Assembly (NCBI RefSeq): GCF_026125825.1
Contig: NZ_JAHCKK010000008.1
Location: 22,351 to 86,350, forward strand
Length of the DNA: 64,000 nucleotides
Direction: 5' to 3'
From: Hydrogenophaga sp.
GTDB lineage: Bacteria > Pseudomonadota > Gammaproteobacteria > Burkholderiales > Burkholderiaceae_C
Part shown: in pieces, positions 26,438 to 38,777 of the stretch
How the letters are laid out: every line of letters begins with the position of its first letter
Position numbering within the stretch: position 1 is the first letter of the stretch
Made by a program: the position numbers and the translations under genes
The notes under the pieces: model-generated
What the model was told of the DNA's origin: nothing
The model's database searches: none
The model's input: the letters and a program-made list of their open reading frames with translations, nothing else

Positions 26438-27409
26438 ATGAAACTGGTTCGAGCAATCGCACTCGCCACCCTTGCCTTGCTGGCCACCGGCGCCATGGCG
26501 CAGGACAAGTACCCCTCCAAGCCGGTCAAGCTGGTGGTGGGCTTTCCACCCGGCGGCGGTGCCGACGTGGTGGCCCGCCTGATCGGCACGCACATGAGCG
26601 CGGCCCTGGGCCAGCCCTTCGTGATCGAGAACAAGGGGGGTGCATCCGGCTTCATCGCCGGGTCGGCCGTCGCGCAGGCACCGGCCGACGGCTACACCCT
26701 CCTGCTGGGGCATGTGAATGCGCTGGCCATCGCACCACCGGCCTCGTCCAAGCCACCCTACGACGCCCTCAAGGACTTCACCGCCATCGGCTACATCGGC
26801 TTCGCGCCCAACGTGCTGGTGGTGAACCCCAAGGTCACGCCGGTGAAGACCTTGAAGGAACTCACCGAACTCGCCCGGGCCAAGCCCGGCGAACTCACCT
26901 TCGCCTCGCCCGGCGTGGGCAGCGCCAACCAGATCGCGGGCGTGATGTTCATGAACGCCGCGAAGATCTCGATGACGCACGTGCCTTACCGGGGCAGCGG
27001 CCCTGCCATCACCGACCTGCTGGGCGGCCAGGTCTCGATGAACTTCGATGCCATGACCTCCGTCACCGGCTACATCAAGGAAGGCCGCATGCAACCCCTT
27101 GCCGTGACCACCCGCGAGCGCAACCCGCAACTGCCCGAGGTGCCCACCATGCAGGAGCTCGGCGTGAAGGACTTCGACGTGTCCATCTGGTACACGCTGA
27201 TGGGCCCGGCCAACCTGCCCAAAGCCATCACCGCGCAACTCAACGAAACGCTCAACGAGGTGCTGCGCAAGCCCGAGCTCAACGAACGCCTGCTCTCGCT
27301 GGGCGTGACCAGCAAGGCCATGACGCCCGAACAGGTCACGGCCATGCTGCGCACGGACATCGGCAAATATGCCGCCGTGATCCGGCAGAACCACATCCGC
27401 ATGGACTGA
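26438..27409 (+). CDS. Bug-family tripartite tricarboxylate transporter receptor
   Basis: Receptor of 323 residues with a Sec leader ending AMAQ and motifs GFPPGGGADVVARLIG, NKGGASGFIAGSAVAQ and VPYRGSGPAITDLLGG. It starts after AGGAGAC, 48 bases after the amidohydrolase gene, and ends 7 bases before the next gene. Its ligand is presumably the substrate or a precursor for the amidohydrolase. Fourth Bug receptor in the window, all without membrane subunits. Confidence 0.88.
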   Translation: MKLVRAIALATLALLATGAMAQDKYPSKPVKLVVGFPPGGGADVVARLIGTHMSAALGQPFVIENKGGASGFIAGSAVAQAPADGYTLLLGHVNALAIAPPASSKPPYDALKDFTAIGYIGFAPNVLVVNPKVTPVKTLKELTELARAKPGELTFASPGVGSANQIAGVMFMNAAKISMTHVPYRGSGPAITDLLGGQVSMNFDAMTSVTGYIKEGRMQPLAVTTRERNPQLPEVPTMQELGVKDFDVSIWYTLMGPANLPKAITAQLNETLNEVLRKPELNERLLSLGVTSKAMTPEQVTAMLRTDIGKYAAVIRQNHIRMD

Positions 27410-27416
27410 GCGCCGC

Positions 27417-27881
27417 ATGCCGCACACGCCCGAACAGCAACTCGTGCGCTTCTTCCATTTCCTGGACGCACGCCGCTACGACCGCCTGCTCGACCTGATG
27501 ACGCCCGACGCCTACTGGCTGCGCCAGGGCCAGCCGCTGCGGGGGCGCGAGCAGGCGCTGCAGACCCTGCAGGGCCGCCATGCCGGCATGCGCGTGCGCC
27601 ACGCGGTGACCAACGTCGTGTGCGACGACGACGAACGGGACCCCGTGTGGCAGGCCCATGCCGAGGCGCTGGCCATCGGGGCTGCCCACGACAGCGTGTT
27701 CACCTCCCACTACCTCACCGCCTACCGTTTCGACGACCCCGCCGACCAGGCGCCCCCCTGGCGCATCCCCGGGCCACACAAGTTCTCGGTCGTGCACACG
27801 CGCTTCGTGCGCGCGCAGGAAGGCTGGCGCATCGCCGCGCAGCTGATGCTGCCGGAGTTCGTGTTCGACGCGCACGCCTGA
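27417..27881 (+). CDS. NTF2-like (SnoaL/dioxygenase-beta-like) protein
   Basis: Cone-shaped NTF2-fold protein of 154 residues. The pattern QLVRFFHFLDARRYDRLLDLMTPDAYW and the later HTRFVRAQEGWRIAAQLM match small-molecule enzymes and beta subunits of ring-hydroxylating dioxygenases. No alpha subunit is next to it. It is likely to be the third gene of the amidohydrolase operon and may catalyse an isomerisation, hydration or lactonase-linked step. Confidence 0.7.
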   Translation: MPHTPEQQLVRFFHFLDARRYDRLLDLMTPDAYWLRQGQPLRGREQALQTLQGRHAGMRVRHAVTNVVCDDDERDPVWQAHAEALAIGAAHDSVFTSHYLTAYRFDDPADQAPPWRIPGPHKFSVVHTRFVRAQEGWRIAAQLMLPEFVFDAHA

Positions 27882-27968
27882 CCCCGGCACCTCCCCCATC
27901 TGTGCATCGGTCTGCGGGCCGTCGCGCATAGACTGGCATGACCGCCATCCAACGGGAGGGACTGCACC

Positions 27969-28328
27969 ATGGTGGACCACAGCAGCGCCGACCAGATCCC
28001 ACCCGAGCTGGTGCAGGCCATCCGGCAGACGCAGGCCGAGCGCGAGCGCCTGCGGCAGGCGCATCCCGAGCTCTTCGCCGCTGTGTCGGCGGCCATGTTC
28101 CACCGCGATCCGGTCGAGATCAACTACCACTTCAACACCGACGAATACGACGCGGAAGCGGGCACGGTGATCCCCAGGCTGAAGGACTGTGCGTCGGCCG
28201 GGGAAGTGGCCAACGTGCTGCACGAAGAGTTCGTGCGCTGGTTTGGCGCCGAGACGGCCGGCCCACGCGAGCGCTACCTCCCCCTCTCGGAAGACATCTG
28301 GGCGATGTGGACGGGGCGAGCCAGCTGA
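27969..28328 (+). CDS. Unknown acidic protein, 119 aa
   Basis: I do not recognise this protein. It is soluble, acidic and rich in aromatic residues in its centre (MFHRDPVEINYHFNTDEYD). There is no signal peptide. A GGGAGGGA site precedes ATG 27969. No clear functional link to its neighbours. Confidence 0.6.
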   Translation: MVDHSSADQIPPELVQAIRQTQAERERLRQAHPELFAAVSAAMFHRDPVEINYHFNTDEYDAEAGTVIPRLKDCASAGEVANVLHEEFVRWFGAETAGPRERYLPLSEDIWAMWTGRAS

Positions 28329-28439
28329 CCCGCCAGGCGCGCGAGGGTATCCAGCGCGCGGCATTGCCTATATTCTTCGTCAGGGCCCGGCACTGCCGCC
28401 GCCCGCCCGCCTTTCCCGACAACCACGCAGGAGACCCAC

Positions 28440-28712
28440 ATGATCGACAAGGCTCAGGCCGACATGGCCAAAACACTCTGGGACCAGTCCAAGGCGGCTG
28501 CCCAGCAGGCCCATGAGGCGTGGTGGATGGTGCTGAAATCCCAGAAGGCGCTGCTCGACTCCATGCGAGGGGTGGGCTTGCCGTTCGAGGTGGCCGCCGA
28601 TCAGTTCGAGAAACTGATGCAGTTCCATGCCGAGCAGCACAAGGCCGCGCTGGATCACATGGACAAGATGTCCGTCGACTTCGGGCGGGCCGTCGCGAAG
28701 CAGAAGAAGTAG
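28440..28712 (+). CDS. Small helical protein, phasin-like (90 aa)
   Basis: Strongly helical, amphipathic and lysine-rich protein without a signal peptide, ending AVAKQKK. Its helical make-up and size are reminiscent of small phasin-like or granule-associated proteins, but there is no motif that proves it. AGGAGA precedes the ATG. A TATATT -10-like element at 28369-28374 lies about 65 bases upstream. Confidence 0.6.
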   Translation: MIDKAQADMAKTLWDQSKAAAQQAHEAWWMVLKSQKALLDSMRGVGLPFEVAADQFEKLMQFHAEQHKAALDHMDKMSVDFGRAVAKQKK

Positions 28713-28809
28713 CGCGACCCGCGTTCGCCCCCGTGCCGGGGCATGCGGCCCCAGACTGGCTCGACATCCTGGTCGAGCAACCTGGCGCGCGCCTGAGCCA
28801 CGGGAGACG

Positions 28810-29298
28810 TCAATCCACGTCCTGGACCAAGGCCACGTTCGTCGACGACAGTGGCTCGTGCTGAGCGTGCAGCCAATCCCGCATCCAGCTCGACCACTCA
28901 AAGAACCGATCGGCCGTGACATCGTCAATGGACTGGAACCCGTGTTGGTCGGCCACCTCCGCCACAAGCCGTCCCTTCTCGGCCGAGTACGCCACGGTCG
29001 TGGTGCTCTGAATGACCCCGTGTGCGTCGAGCGCGAGGAAAACAATCTTGACGGGTGGTCGGTGGTCCGCCAAGCGCTTGACGGCTTCATCCTTCCTGCC
29101 GGACGCAAAGGCTTCCAGCACCGCGCCCAGGTCAGGGAATTGCCTGAGATAGGCGGCCTTTTGATCCGTGGATGCTTTGTACACGGTGCCGACGCCCAGC
29201 TCAGGCGGTGTCAGCCGGGCACCAGGATTCACCCCCTTCGGGGCAGCGCTAGCGACCGGGTTTAAATTCGAAGCAGAGAGATTGGCACTTTTCATCAT
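28810..29298 (-). CDS. Unknown protein, about 162 aa
   Basis: Unrecognised soluble protein with a Ser/Ala/Pro-rich N-terminus and a C-terminal half containing FFEWSSWMRDWLHAQ. Two ATGs at 29298 and 29295 are likely starts; neither has a strong ribosome site, and the frame is open to 29385. The DNA here is less GC-biased than in neighbouring genes, which may indicate acquired DNA. Confidence 0.45.
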   Translation of the reverse strand: MMKSANLSASNLNPVASAAPKGVNPGARLTPPELGVGTVYKASTDQKAAYLRQFPDLGAVLEAFASGRKDEAVKRLADHRPPVKIVFLALDAHGVIQSTTTVAYSAEKGRLVAEVADQHGFQSIDDVTADRFFEWSSWMRDWLHAQHEPLSSTNVALVQDVD

Positions 29299-29497
29299 CC
29301 GGCAAGTATTCGCCTTGCGCGGGCAACGAGGAAGATGTCTATCCGTGGTGACCAGCAATGAGAACGAACCGCCCACTCCAGGCAACGAGACGCACCCCGA
29401 TCACCGAAGGGCTGCCGCACACCCAAATAGAGACGCCGCTGGCCAGCGCATGATCTTCCGGGGCTTCGAGGTGATCCTCGACGCCTGAGCCAGGCGC

Positions 29498-29923
29498 TCA
29501 GGCGCCTGCCGCGCAGTGCCGCGGCAGGAAGTCCACCAGCCACTTCATCTGCACGGCGTCGTGCGCGTCCACGCCATCGAGCACCAGCACGCCCTGCGCG
29601 TCCCCGGCAGGCGCCACGCGCACCGCGTGGTTGCCGGTGGTGGCGTCCTTCTCCACCACGGCCGCAGAACGCTGCAACGCCACCTGCACCGGCTCGCGGT
29701 CGCGCAGGAAACGCCGGGCTTGCGCCTGCAGCACGCAGCCCGGCAGCAGCTCGTAATGCCAGTGGTGGTCGAGCTGGCGCCGGTGGCCCAGGTGGTGCAT
29801 GGCGCCCAGGGCCTTGTCCAGCGCCATGTCGTGGCTGAGATGGAGCGCGCCATCTTCGCTGGGGTAGCCGTCGGCGCAGGCCACCAGCAGCGCAGCCAGC
29901 GCCAGCAGCAGCCCCCGCCTCAC
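29498..29923 (-). CDS. Small predicted lipoprotein, 141 aa
   Basis: Starts with MRRGLLLALAALLVACADG, a clear lipoprotein signal with lipobox LVAC. The rest is a soluble domain rich in His (HHLGHRRQLDHHWHY). Start overlaps the stop of the Bax-inhibitor-1 gene by four bases (ATGA), so the two are translationally coupled. I do not recognise the family. A perfect 8-bp inverted repeat (GCCTGAGC/GCTCAGGC, 29483-29503) covers its stop codon. Confidence 0.6.
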   Translation of the reverse strand: MRRGLLLALAALLVACADGYPSEDGALHLSHDMALDKALGAMHHLGHRRQLDHHWHYELLPGCVLQAQARRFLRDREPVQVALQRSAAVVEKDATTGNHAVRVAPAGDAQGVLVLDGVDAHDAVQMKWLVDFLPRHCAAGA

Positions 29924-30615
29924 TCTTCGCGGCCGCCGGCGATGCCCAGCAGGGCCAAGAGGCTCTGGAAGATGTTGAACAGGCTCAGGTACACGCCCAG
30001 GGTGGCGGTGATGTAGTTGGTCTCCTCGCCGTCGCGCACGCGCTTGAGGTCATAGAGGATGAAGGCCGAAAAGATGCCGATGGCCAGCACCGAGAGCGTG
30101 ATCATGAGCGCGCTGGACTGGATGAACACGTTGGCGATGCCAGCCACGATCAGCATGATCATGCCGATGAACAGGAACTTGCCCATGTTGCCCAGGTCGC
30201 GCTTGATGACGGTGGACAGCGTGGCCATGCCGAGGAAGATCGCACCGGTGCCGGCGAAGGCGGTCATGATCAGGCCCGCACCGTTGGCCAGGCCCAGCAC
30301 CGAGCCGATCAGGCGCGAGAGCATCAGGCCCATGAAGAAGGTGAAGGCCAGCAGCACGGGCACGCCGGCGGCGGAGTTTTTGGTCTTTTCGATCGCGAAC
30401 ATGAAGGCGAAGGCGCCCCCCAGGAAGACCGCGATGCCCAGGAAGCCGGTGAGCGGCGCGGTGATGCCGGTGACGACGCCCAGCCAGGCCCCCAGCACGG
30501 TGGGGATCATGGACAGCGCGAGCAGCCAGTAGGTGTTGCGCAGCACGCGGTTGCGTTCTACGGCCACGGCCTGCCCAGCGGCGGCGGGAGAAGAAAGGTC
30601 GAAATGCGGGTTCAT
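29920..30615 (-). CDS. Bax inhibitor-1/YccA-family membrane protein
   Basis: Integral membrane protein of 231 residues with seven predicted helices. N-terminal segment LRNTYWLLALSMIPT and C-terminal LYDLKRVRDGEETNYITATLGVYLSLFNIFQSLLALLG are diagnostic of the BI-1/YccA family. In E. coli YccA modulates the FtsH protease; BI-1 homologues can leak calcium or protons. GGACTCCC precedes ATG 30615. It is followed by a coupled lipoprotein. Confidence 0.9.
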   Translation of the reverse strand: MNPHFDLSSPAAAGQAVAVERNRVLRNTYWLLALSMIPTVLGAWLGVVTGITAPLTGFLGIAVFLGGAFAFMFAIEKTKNSAAGVPVLLAFTFFMGLMLSRLIGSVLGLANGAGLIMTAFAGTGAIFLGMATLSTVIKRDLGNMGKFLFIGMIMLIVAGIANVFIQSSALMITLSVLAIGIFSAFILYDLKRVRDGEETNYITATLGVYLSLFNIFQSLLALLGIAGGREE

Positions 30616-30664
30616 GGGAGTCCTTGAAAAAACAAAGGGTGGTTGAAAGAAAGAGAAAGCGGGA

Positions 30665-31051
<387 letters not shown>

Positions 31052-31129
31052 GGAACGGGGCGCCAGCGGTCTGGCGGAAAAGGGACACCTGGGTGCCGCA
31101 GCGGCCTCAGGGCCGCGCGGCGGAAACGG

Positions 31130-31492
31130 TCAGGCGAGGGCGGGCAGGCCGCGGGGCGGGCGCTGAAGCCCGTCGAGCACGGGCGGCGTGAGGTCTTGCG
31201 CCGCGGGCGGCGAAGGCGTGCGCAGGTGTTCGCCCGGGGCGGACGTGGCAATGGGCACGTCCAGGCATTCGGGCAGGTCGGCCTGGGCGTCGGCCAGGCC
31301 ATGCTCAGGCCAGTGATCGGCGCTCAGGCCCTCGTCGGTCGCCGGTTGGGCGGCGGCGGCGGCCGCCTCGATCACCAGGCTTTGCGCGTGGGCGGCCTCG
31401 AGGGCCTCCCCCCCATGCGAAGGCCCGAATGCCCACGCACCCGCACTCAGGAAGAGGTGCAGGGCGAAGACGGCGGCAAGCCAAGGGCGCAT
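31130..31492 (-). CDS. Small exported Ala/Pro-rich protein
   Basis: Begins with a Sec signal peptide (MRPWLAAVFALHLFLSAGAWA) followed by a low-complexity, Ala/Pro/His-containing mature part of about 100 residues. ATG 31492 is chosen because the upstream ATG at 31516 would spoil the leader. It sits between the exporter gene and the shortened TerC gene on one strand. Its size recalls small proteins of metal-resistance loci, but no metal motif is clear. Confidence 0.5.
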   Translation of the reverse strand: MRPWLAAVFALHLFLSAGAWAFGPSHGGEALEAAHAQSLVIEAAAAAAQPATDEGLSADHWPEHGLADAQADLPECLDVPIATSAPGEHLRTPSPPAAQDLTPPVLDGLQRPPRGLPALA

Positions 31493-31532
31493 GGTCGGGC
31501 CAGTATACCGGCGCACTTGCCCGAACGTGTGG

Positions 31533-32738
31533 TCAGCGGGCCGCAGCGCGGCGCGCGGCCTGGCCGTGCTGCAACCGTGCCATGGCCAGGGCGGCGCAGG
31601 CCGAGAGCGCCAACATCAGCCAGCCCAGGTTCACGGCGCCGTCGTGCGGCACCAGGCCCACCACGAAGCCGCCCACCGCGCCCATGAGCTGCTGCATCAG
31701 GCCGGCCACGGCGGCGGCCGCACCCGCCAGGGCCGGCAGCAGGCCCACGGTGCCGATGAGCGTGGGCGGCACCAGCAGGCCGTGTCCCATGCCCAGCAGC
31801 AGCAGGGGCAACGAGAGCGCCAGCGGCGTGTCCACCCCGGCCAGCGCGAGCGCGAGCATGAGGCCGATGCCCAGCAACGAGCTGCCCTGGCCCAGCCGCA
31901 TCACCGTGCGTTCGCCGATGCGGTGCACCAGGTGGGTGGTGAGGTAATTGCCGACGATGTAGGCCAGCGGCACCATCATGATGTGGTAGCCGATGCCCGC
32001 CGGGCCCACACCGTAGCTGCCGAGCACGATGGGGGCGCCCGCAAGGAAGGCGTAGAAGGTGGCGGTGGTCATGGAGAGCAGGGCCACGTAAAGCAGGAAG
32101 CCTGGCGCGCGCGCCAGTTGCGCGTAGGACGAAGCCATGTCGCGCAGCCAGTGCGTCTGCTGCGCATCGGCCGGGGCGGTGTGATCGGGCAGGCCGCGCC
32201 AGGCAGCGACGAACAGCACGAGGGCCAGCCCCGTCAGCAGCACGAAGTTGGCCTGCCAGCCCAGGCGCACGTGGAGTTGCCCGCCGATGATGGTGGCCAG
32301 GGGCGGGACCAGGCCCATGGCCATGCCGATGTAGGCCATCACACGGGTGCGCTCGGGGCCGTCGAACAGGTCCTGCACCATGGCGCGGCCCACCACCATC
32401 CCGGCCGCGCAGCCGGCGCCCTGCAGCACCCGCGCAGCGGTGAGCATGAGCAGATCGCCCGCGAGCGCGGCCAGCAGCGAGCCCAGCCCGCCCAGGGCAA
32501 TGCCGAGCAGCAGGATCTTCTTGCGCCCGAGCCGATCGGACAAGGGACCGTACAGCAGTTGCAGCCCGCCATACGCCACCACGTAGCCGCTGAAGGTGAG
32601 CTGCACCGCGGCCTGGTTGGAGCCGAAGATCGCGCCCCACCCCTGCATGGACGGGATGCAGATGGTCATGGCCAGCAGGCCAAAGGCGAGTTGCGCGACG
32701 AGGTTGGCGATCAGGGCGCCGTGGCGGGGGGCGGTCAT
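31533..32738 (-). CDS. Bcr/CflA-family MFS drug exporter
   Basis: Major facilitator of 401 codons with twelve predicted helices. Loop 2-3 motif YGPLSDRLGRKKILLLG and RVLQGAGCAAGMVVGRAMVQDL are typical of the Bcr/CflA drug:proton antiporters. ATG 32738 is chosen since the open frame upstream to 32972 is hydrophilic and Arg-rich. It is divergent from the Mrp operon with 265 bases between, which hold an inverted repeat. Confidence 0.87.
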   Translation of the reverse strand: MTAPRHGALIANLVAQLAFGLLAMTICIPSMQGWGAIFGSNQAAVQLTFSGYVVAYGGLQLLYGPLSDRLGRKKILLLGIALGGLGSLLAALAGDLLMLTAARVLQGAGCAAGMVVGRAMVQDLFDGPERTRVMAYIGMAMGLVPPLATIIGGQLHVRLGWQANFVLLTGLALVLFVAAWRGLPDHTAPADAQQTHWLRDMASSYAQLARAPGFLLYVALLSMTTATFYAFLAGAPIVLGSYGVGPAGIGYHIMMVPLAYIVGNYLTTHLVHRIGERTVMRLGQGSSLLGIGLMLALALAGVDTPLALSLPLLLLGMGHGLLVPPTLIGTVGLLPALAGAAAAVAGLMQQLMGAVGGFVVGLVPHDGAVNLGWLMLALSACAALAMARLQHGQAARRAAAR

Positions 32739-32841
32739 GGGTCTGGGTCTTGGCGAAAGGCAACCGGGCATGGTGCCACAAAGCCTCTGGCCACTGGGGC
32801 GGCGAGGTCGGGTGCGCCGGTCATTCGGTCGCTGGCCGCTC

Positions 32842-32861
32842 GCGCCCGGCTCACCGGGCGC
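32842..32861. repeat. Inverted repeat in the Bcr/Mrp divergent region
   Basis: GCGCCCG (32842-32848) and CGGGCGC (32855-32861) form a 7-bp stem around a 6-base loop. It lies in the 265-base region between the exporter and Mrp genes. The only other feature there is a purine-rich stretch ahead of the Mrp start. No T-run follows. Confidence 0.45.
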
Positions 32862-33003
32862 ACGCGAGGCTGGAGTGCGCCGATCTGTTGCTGCCCCACC
32901 CCCGGCCCGCCGCGACACCGAAAAGAGAAAAAACCGCGAGACAAGTCCCGGGGAGAGGAACCCTGGAGGCACTGCAAACTCATGCCACTAAACTCAAAGG
33001 CCC

Positions 33004-35951
<2,948 letters not shown>

Positions 35952-35952
<1 letters not shown>

Positions 35953-36296
35953 TGGAACTCGTCATGGCCATCGCCATCGGCGCCCTCACCACCTGCGGCG
36001 TGTGGCTGATGCTGCGCCCGCGCACCTACCAGGTCATCATGGGCCTGTGCCTGCTCGGCTATGGCGTCAACCTGTTCATCTTCAGCATGGGCCGGCTCTC
36101 CGTGGACAGCGAACCCGTGCTCACACCCGGGCTGGAAGCCACGCTGCTGCAGTACGACGACCCGATGCCGCAGGCCCTGGTGCTCACCGCCATCGTGATC
36201 GGCTTCGCCATGACCGCACTGTTCCTGGTCGTGCTGCTTGCGCAGCGCGGCTTCTTCGGCAATGACCACGTGGACGGACAGGGGGACGCGGAGTGA
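35952..36296 (+). CDS. mrpC: Mrp antiporter subunit C
   Basis: NuoK-like subunit of 114 residues with three membrane helices. Signature YQVIMGLCLLGYGVNLFIFS and DPMPQALVLTAIVIGFAMTA are characteristic of MrpC/MnhC. It starts in a TGATG overlap with subunit A and ends in a GTGA overlap with subunit D. It is required for assembly of the antiporter complex. Confidence 0.93.
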
Positions 36297-38014
36297 CGGG
36301 AGGACCGATCCAGGCGATCACCGCGGCGCTCATGCCGCATTTGATGATCGCGCCCATTCTGCTGCCCCTGGTCACGGCCTGCGTGCTGCTGTTCCTGCGC
36401 GATCGCCAGCACCGCACCAAGGCCACCATCAGCCTGAGCGCCACGGTCATCAACCTGGCGGTGGCCGTGGCGCTGCTGGTCTGGAGCAAGCAGGGCGAGG
36501 GGCCCAGCGCGTTCGGCGTCTACCTGCCGGGCAACTGGGACGTGCCCTACGGCATCGTGCTCGTGCTCGACCGCCTCTCGGGCCTCATGCTGCTGCTGGC
36601 GGCGATGGTGGCCCTGATGGCGCTGCTCTTCGCGCTGGCGCGCTGGCACAAGGCCGGAGCGCATTTCCATCCGCTGTTCCAGATCCAGATCATGGGCCTG
36701 AACGGCGCCTTCCTCACGGGCGACCTCTTCAACCTCTTCGTGTTCTTCGAGGTCATGCTGGCCGCGTCCTACGGCCTGCTGCTGCACGGTTCGGGGCCTT
36801 CGCGCGTGAAGGCCGGCTTGCAGTACATCTCGATCAACCTGGCCGCCTCCTCGCTGTTCCTGGTGGGCGCCTCGATGATCTACGGCGTCACCGGCACGCT
36901 CAACATGGCCGACCTGGCCGCGCGCATTCCCGACGTGGCCTCGGCCGACCGCGCGCTGCTGCACGCCGCCTGCGCCATCCTGGCGGTGGCCTTCCTCGCC
37001 AAGGCCGCGATGTGGCCGCTCAACTTCTGGCTGGTGCCCGCCTACTCCAGCGCCAGCGCCCCCTCGGCGGCGATGTTCGCGCTGCTCACCAAGGTGGGCA
37101 TCTACGTCTTGCTGCGGCTCTCGACCCTGCTCTTCTCGCCCGAGGCCGGCCATTCGGCGGGCTTTGGCAGCGAGTGGCTGGCCTGGGGCGGCATGGCCAC
37201 GCTGGCCTTTGGCGCCATCGGCATGCTGGCCTCGCAACGGCCCGCGCGGCTGGCGGGCTTCTCGGTGATCGTGTCCTCCGGGACCTTGCTCGCGGTGCTG
37301 GGCTTCGCGCGGCCCGAACTCACCGCCAGCGCGCTGTATTACCTGCCCAGCTCCACCCTGGCGGTCGCGGCCTTCTTCCTGCTGGCCGAACTGATGGACC
37401 GCTCGCGCACCGACCCGGCGAGCCAGCGCGCGCCGGAAGATGAAGAGGACCACCTGCCGTTCGCCCTGGCCGACCTGGAGATCGCCCGGACCGCCAACCT
37501 CGACGAGGACGAGGAGGTGCTGATCGGTCGCGCGATTCCCGCGACCACCGCGCTGCTCGGCCTGGCCTTCATCTGCTGCACGGTGCTCGTGGCCGGATTG
37601 CCGCCGCTCTCGGGCTTCATCGGCAAGTTCGCCATGCTCTCGGCGCTGCTCCCGCTGCAAAGCGGCACCCCGGCCGTGAGCGCGGCCAGCTGGACGCTGA
37701 TGGTGCTGGTCATCACCTCCGGCCTGTTCGCGCTGGTGGCGCTCTCGCGCACCGGCATTCGCTTCTTCTGGGCGCCGATGGAGCGTGGCGGGCACATGCT
37801 GCGTGTGGCCGAGTACGTGCCCATCGCCGTGCTGATCGGCCTGTGCGTGCTGTTCACGGTGCGCGGCGAGGCGGTGATGCGCTACGCCGCTGCCACGGCC
37901 AGCTCGCTCTACCACCCGCGCGGCTACATCGACGCCGTGTTCTCGGCCAGGCCGCTGCCCACCGCCACCAACGCCGAGCGCCTGGGCGTGCCCGTGCCGG
38001 AGAAGCAGCCATGA
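36293..38014 (+). CDS. mrpD: Mrp antiporter subunit D
   Basis: NuoN/NuoM-like proton channel subunit, 573 residues. LNGAFLTGDLFNLFVFFEVMLAASYGLLLHG carries the conserved glutamate of helix 5, and KAAMWPLNFWLVPAYSSASAPSAAMFALLTKVG the conserved lysine region. An acidic loop at residues 380-405 (EDEEDHLPF, DEDEEV) is a local addition. The start is GTG 36293, overlapping the previous stop by four bases. The end overlaps subunit E (ATGA). Confidence 0.93.
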   Translation: MTGGPIQAITAALMPHLMIAPILLPLVTACVLLFLRDRQHRTKATISLSATVINLAVAVALLVWSKQGEGPSAFGVYLPGNWDVPYGIVLVLDRLSGLMLLLAAMVALMALLFALARWHKAGAHFHPLFQIQIMGLNGAFLTGDLFNLFVFFEVMLAASYGLLLHGSGPSRVKAGLQYISINLAASSLFLVGASMIYGVTGTLNMADLAARIPDVASADRALLHAACAILAVAFLAKAAMWPLNFWLVPAYSSASAPSAAMFALLTKVGIYVLLRLSTLLFSPEAGHSAGFGSEWLAWGGMATLAFGAIGMLASQRPARLAGFSVIVSSGTLLAVLGFARPELTASALYYLPSSTLAVAAFFLLAELMDRSRTDPASQRAPEDEEDHLPFALADLEIARTANLDEDEEVLIGRAIPATTALLGLAFICCTVLVAGLPPLSGFIGKFAMLSALLPLQSGTPAVSAASWTLMVLVITSGLFALVALSRTGIRFFWAPMERGGHMLRVAEYVPIAVLIGLCVLFTVRGEAVMRYAAATASSLYHPRGYIDAVFSARPLPTATNAERLGVPVPEKQP

Positions 38015-38502
38015 TGCGGCGCCTGTTTCCCGCCCCTCTGCTGTCGCTGGCGCTGGTTGCGCTGTGGCTGGTGCTCAACAACCCCTACAGCCTGGGCCAC
38101 TGGCTCATGGCCCTGGTGCTGGGCTTCGCGGTGCCGCTGCTCACGCAATCGCTGCGCCCCACGCCCGTGCGCTTCAGACACCCCTGGGTGGCCTTCAAGC
38201 TGTTCCTGCGCGTGGGCGTGGACGTGATCGAGTGGAACTGGCGCGTGCTGCGCGGCACGCTGGGCCGCGGCGAGCGCATGCCCCAGGGCGGCTTCATCAC
38301 CGTGCCGCTGGACCTGCGCGACCCCAACGGCCTGGCGGTGCTGGCCGCCATCATGTGCGTGATCCCGGGCACCATCTGGTCCGAGATCGCGCTGGACCGC
38401 AGTGCGCTGCTGGTGCACATCTTCGACCTCAAGGACGCGGCGCACGAGATCGCGCTGATCAAGCAGCGCTACGAGCGTCCCCTGATGGAGATCTTTGAAT
38501 GA
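38011..38502 (+). CDS. mrpE: Mrp antiporter subunit E
   Basis: Membrane protein of 163 residues, with two N-terminal helices and the cytoplasmic MrpE domain containing VGVDVIEWNWRVLRG and the CVIPGTIWSEI motif. The ATG at 38011 overlaps the stop of subunit D; a second ATG follows at 38014. The end overlaps the next gene by four bases. MrpE is thought to support assembly and activity. Confidence 0.92.
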   Translation: MMRRLFPAPLLSLALVALWLVLNNPYSLGHWLMALVLGFAVPLLTQSLRPTPVRFRHPWVAFKLFLRVGVDVIEWNWRVLRGTLGRGERMPQGGFITVPLDLRDPNGLAVLAAIMCVIPGTIWSEIALDRSALLVHIFDLKDAAHEIALIKQRYERPLMEIFE

Positions 38503-38777
38503 GTCCCTTCCTCTTCGGTGCCATCGTCTTCACGCTGGCCTGCTATGTGCTCGCCATGGCGCTGGGCCTGCTGCGCCTGTACCGCGGCCCCACCGCACAG
38601 GACCGCGTGCTTGCCATGGACCTGATCTACACCATCGGCATGCTGGTGCTCATGGTGCTGGCGATCCGCTACCGCAGCGCCATGTACTTCGAGGCCGCGC
38701 TGCTGATCGCCGTCTTCGGCTTCGTGAGTTCGGCCGCCATGGCCAAGTTCCTGCTGCGCGGCGAGGTGATCGAATGA
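38499..38777 (+). CDS. mrpF: Mrp antiporter subunit F
   Basis: Three-helix subunit of 92 residues. GPTAQDRVLAMDLI is the MrpF/MnhF signature. Overlaps both neighbours by four bases, so it is translated as part of a coupled string. Confidence 0.92.
   Translation: MSPFLFGAIVFTLACYVLAMALGLLRLYRGPTAQDRVLAMDLIYTIGMLVLMVLAIRYRSAMYFEAALLIAVFGFVSSAAMAKFLLRGEVIE

Noticed and set aside
29348-29488. 46-codon frame on the plus strand starting GTG and ending MIFRGFEVILDA
   Set aside because: No ribosome site, no recognised family and no supporting context.
29483-29503. Perfect 8-bp inverted repeat as terminator of the lipoprotein gene
   Set aside because: It spans the stop codon and has no T-run on either strand.
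31052-31129. yybP-ykoY manganese riboswitch upstream of the TerC-like gene
   Set aside because: TerC genes often have one, but the conserved core was not found in the 78-base gap.
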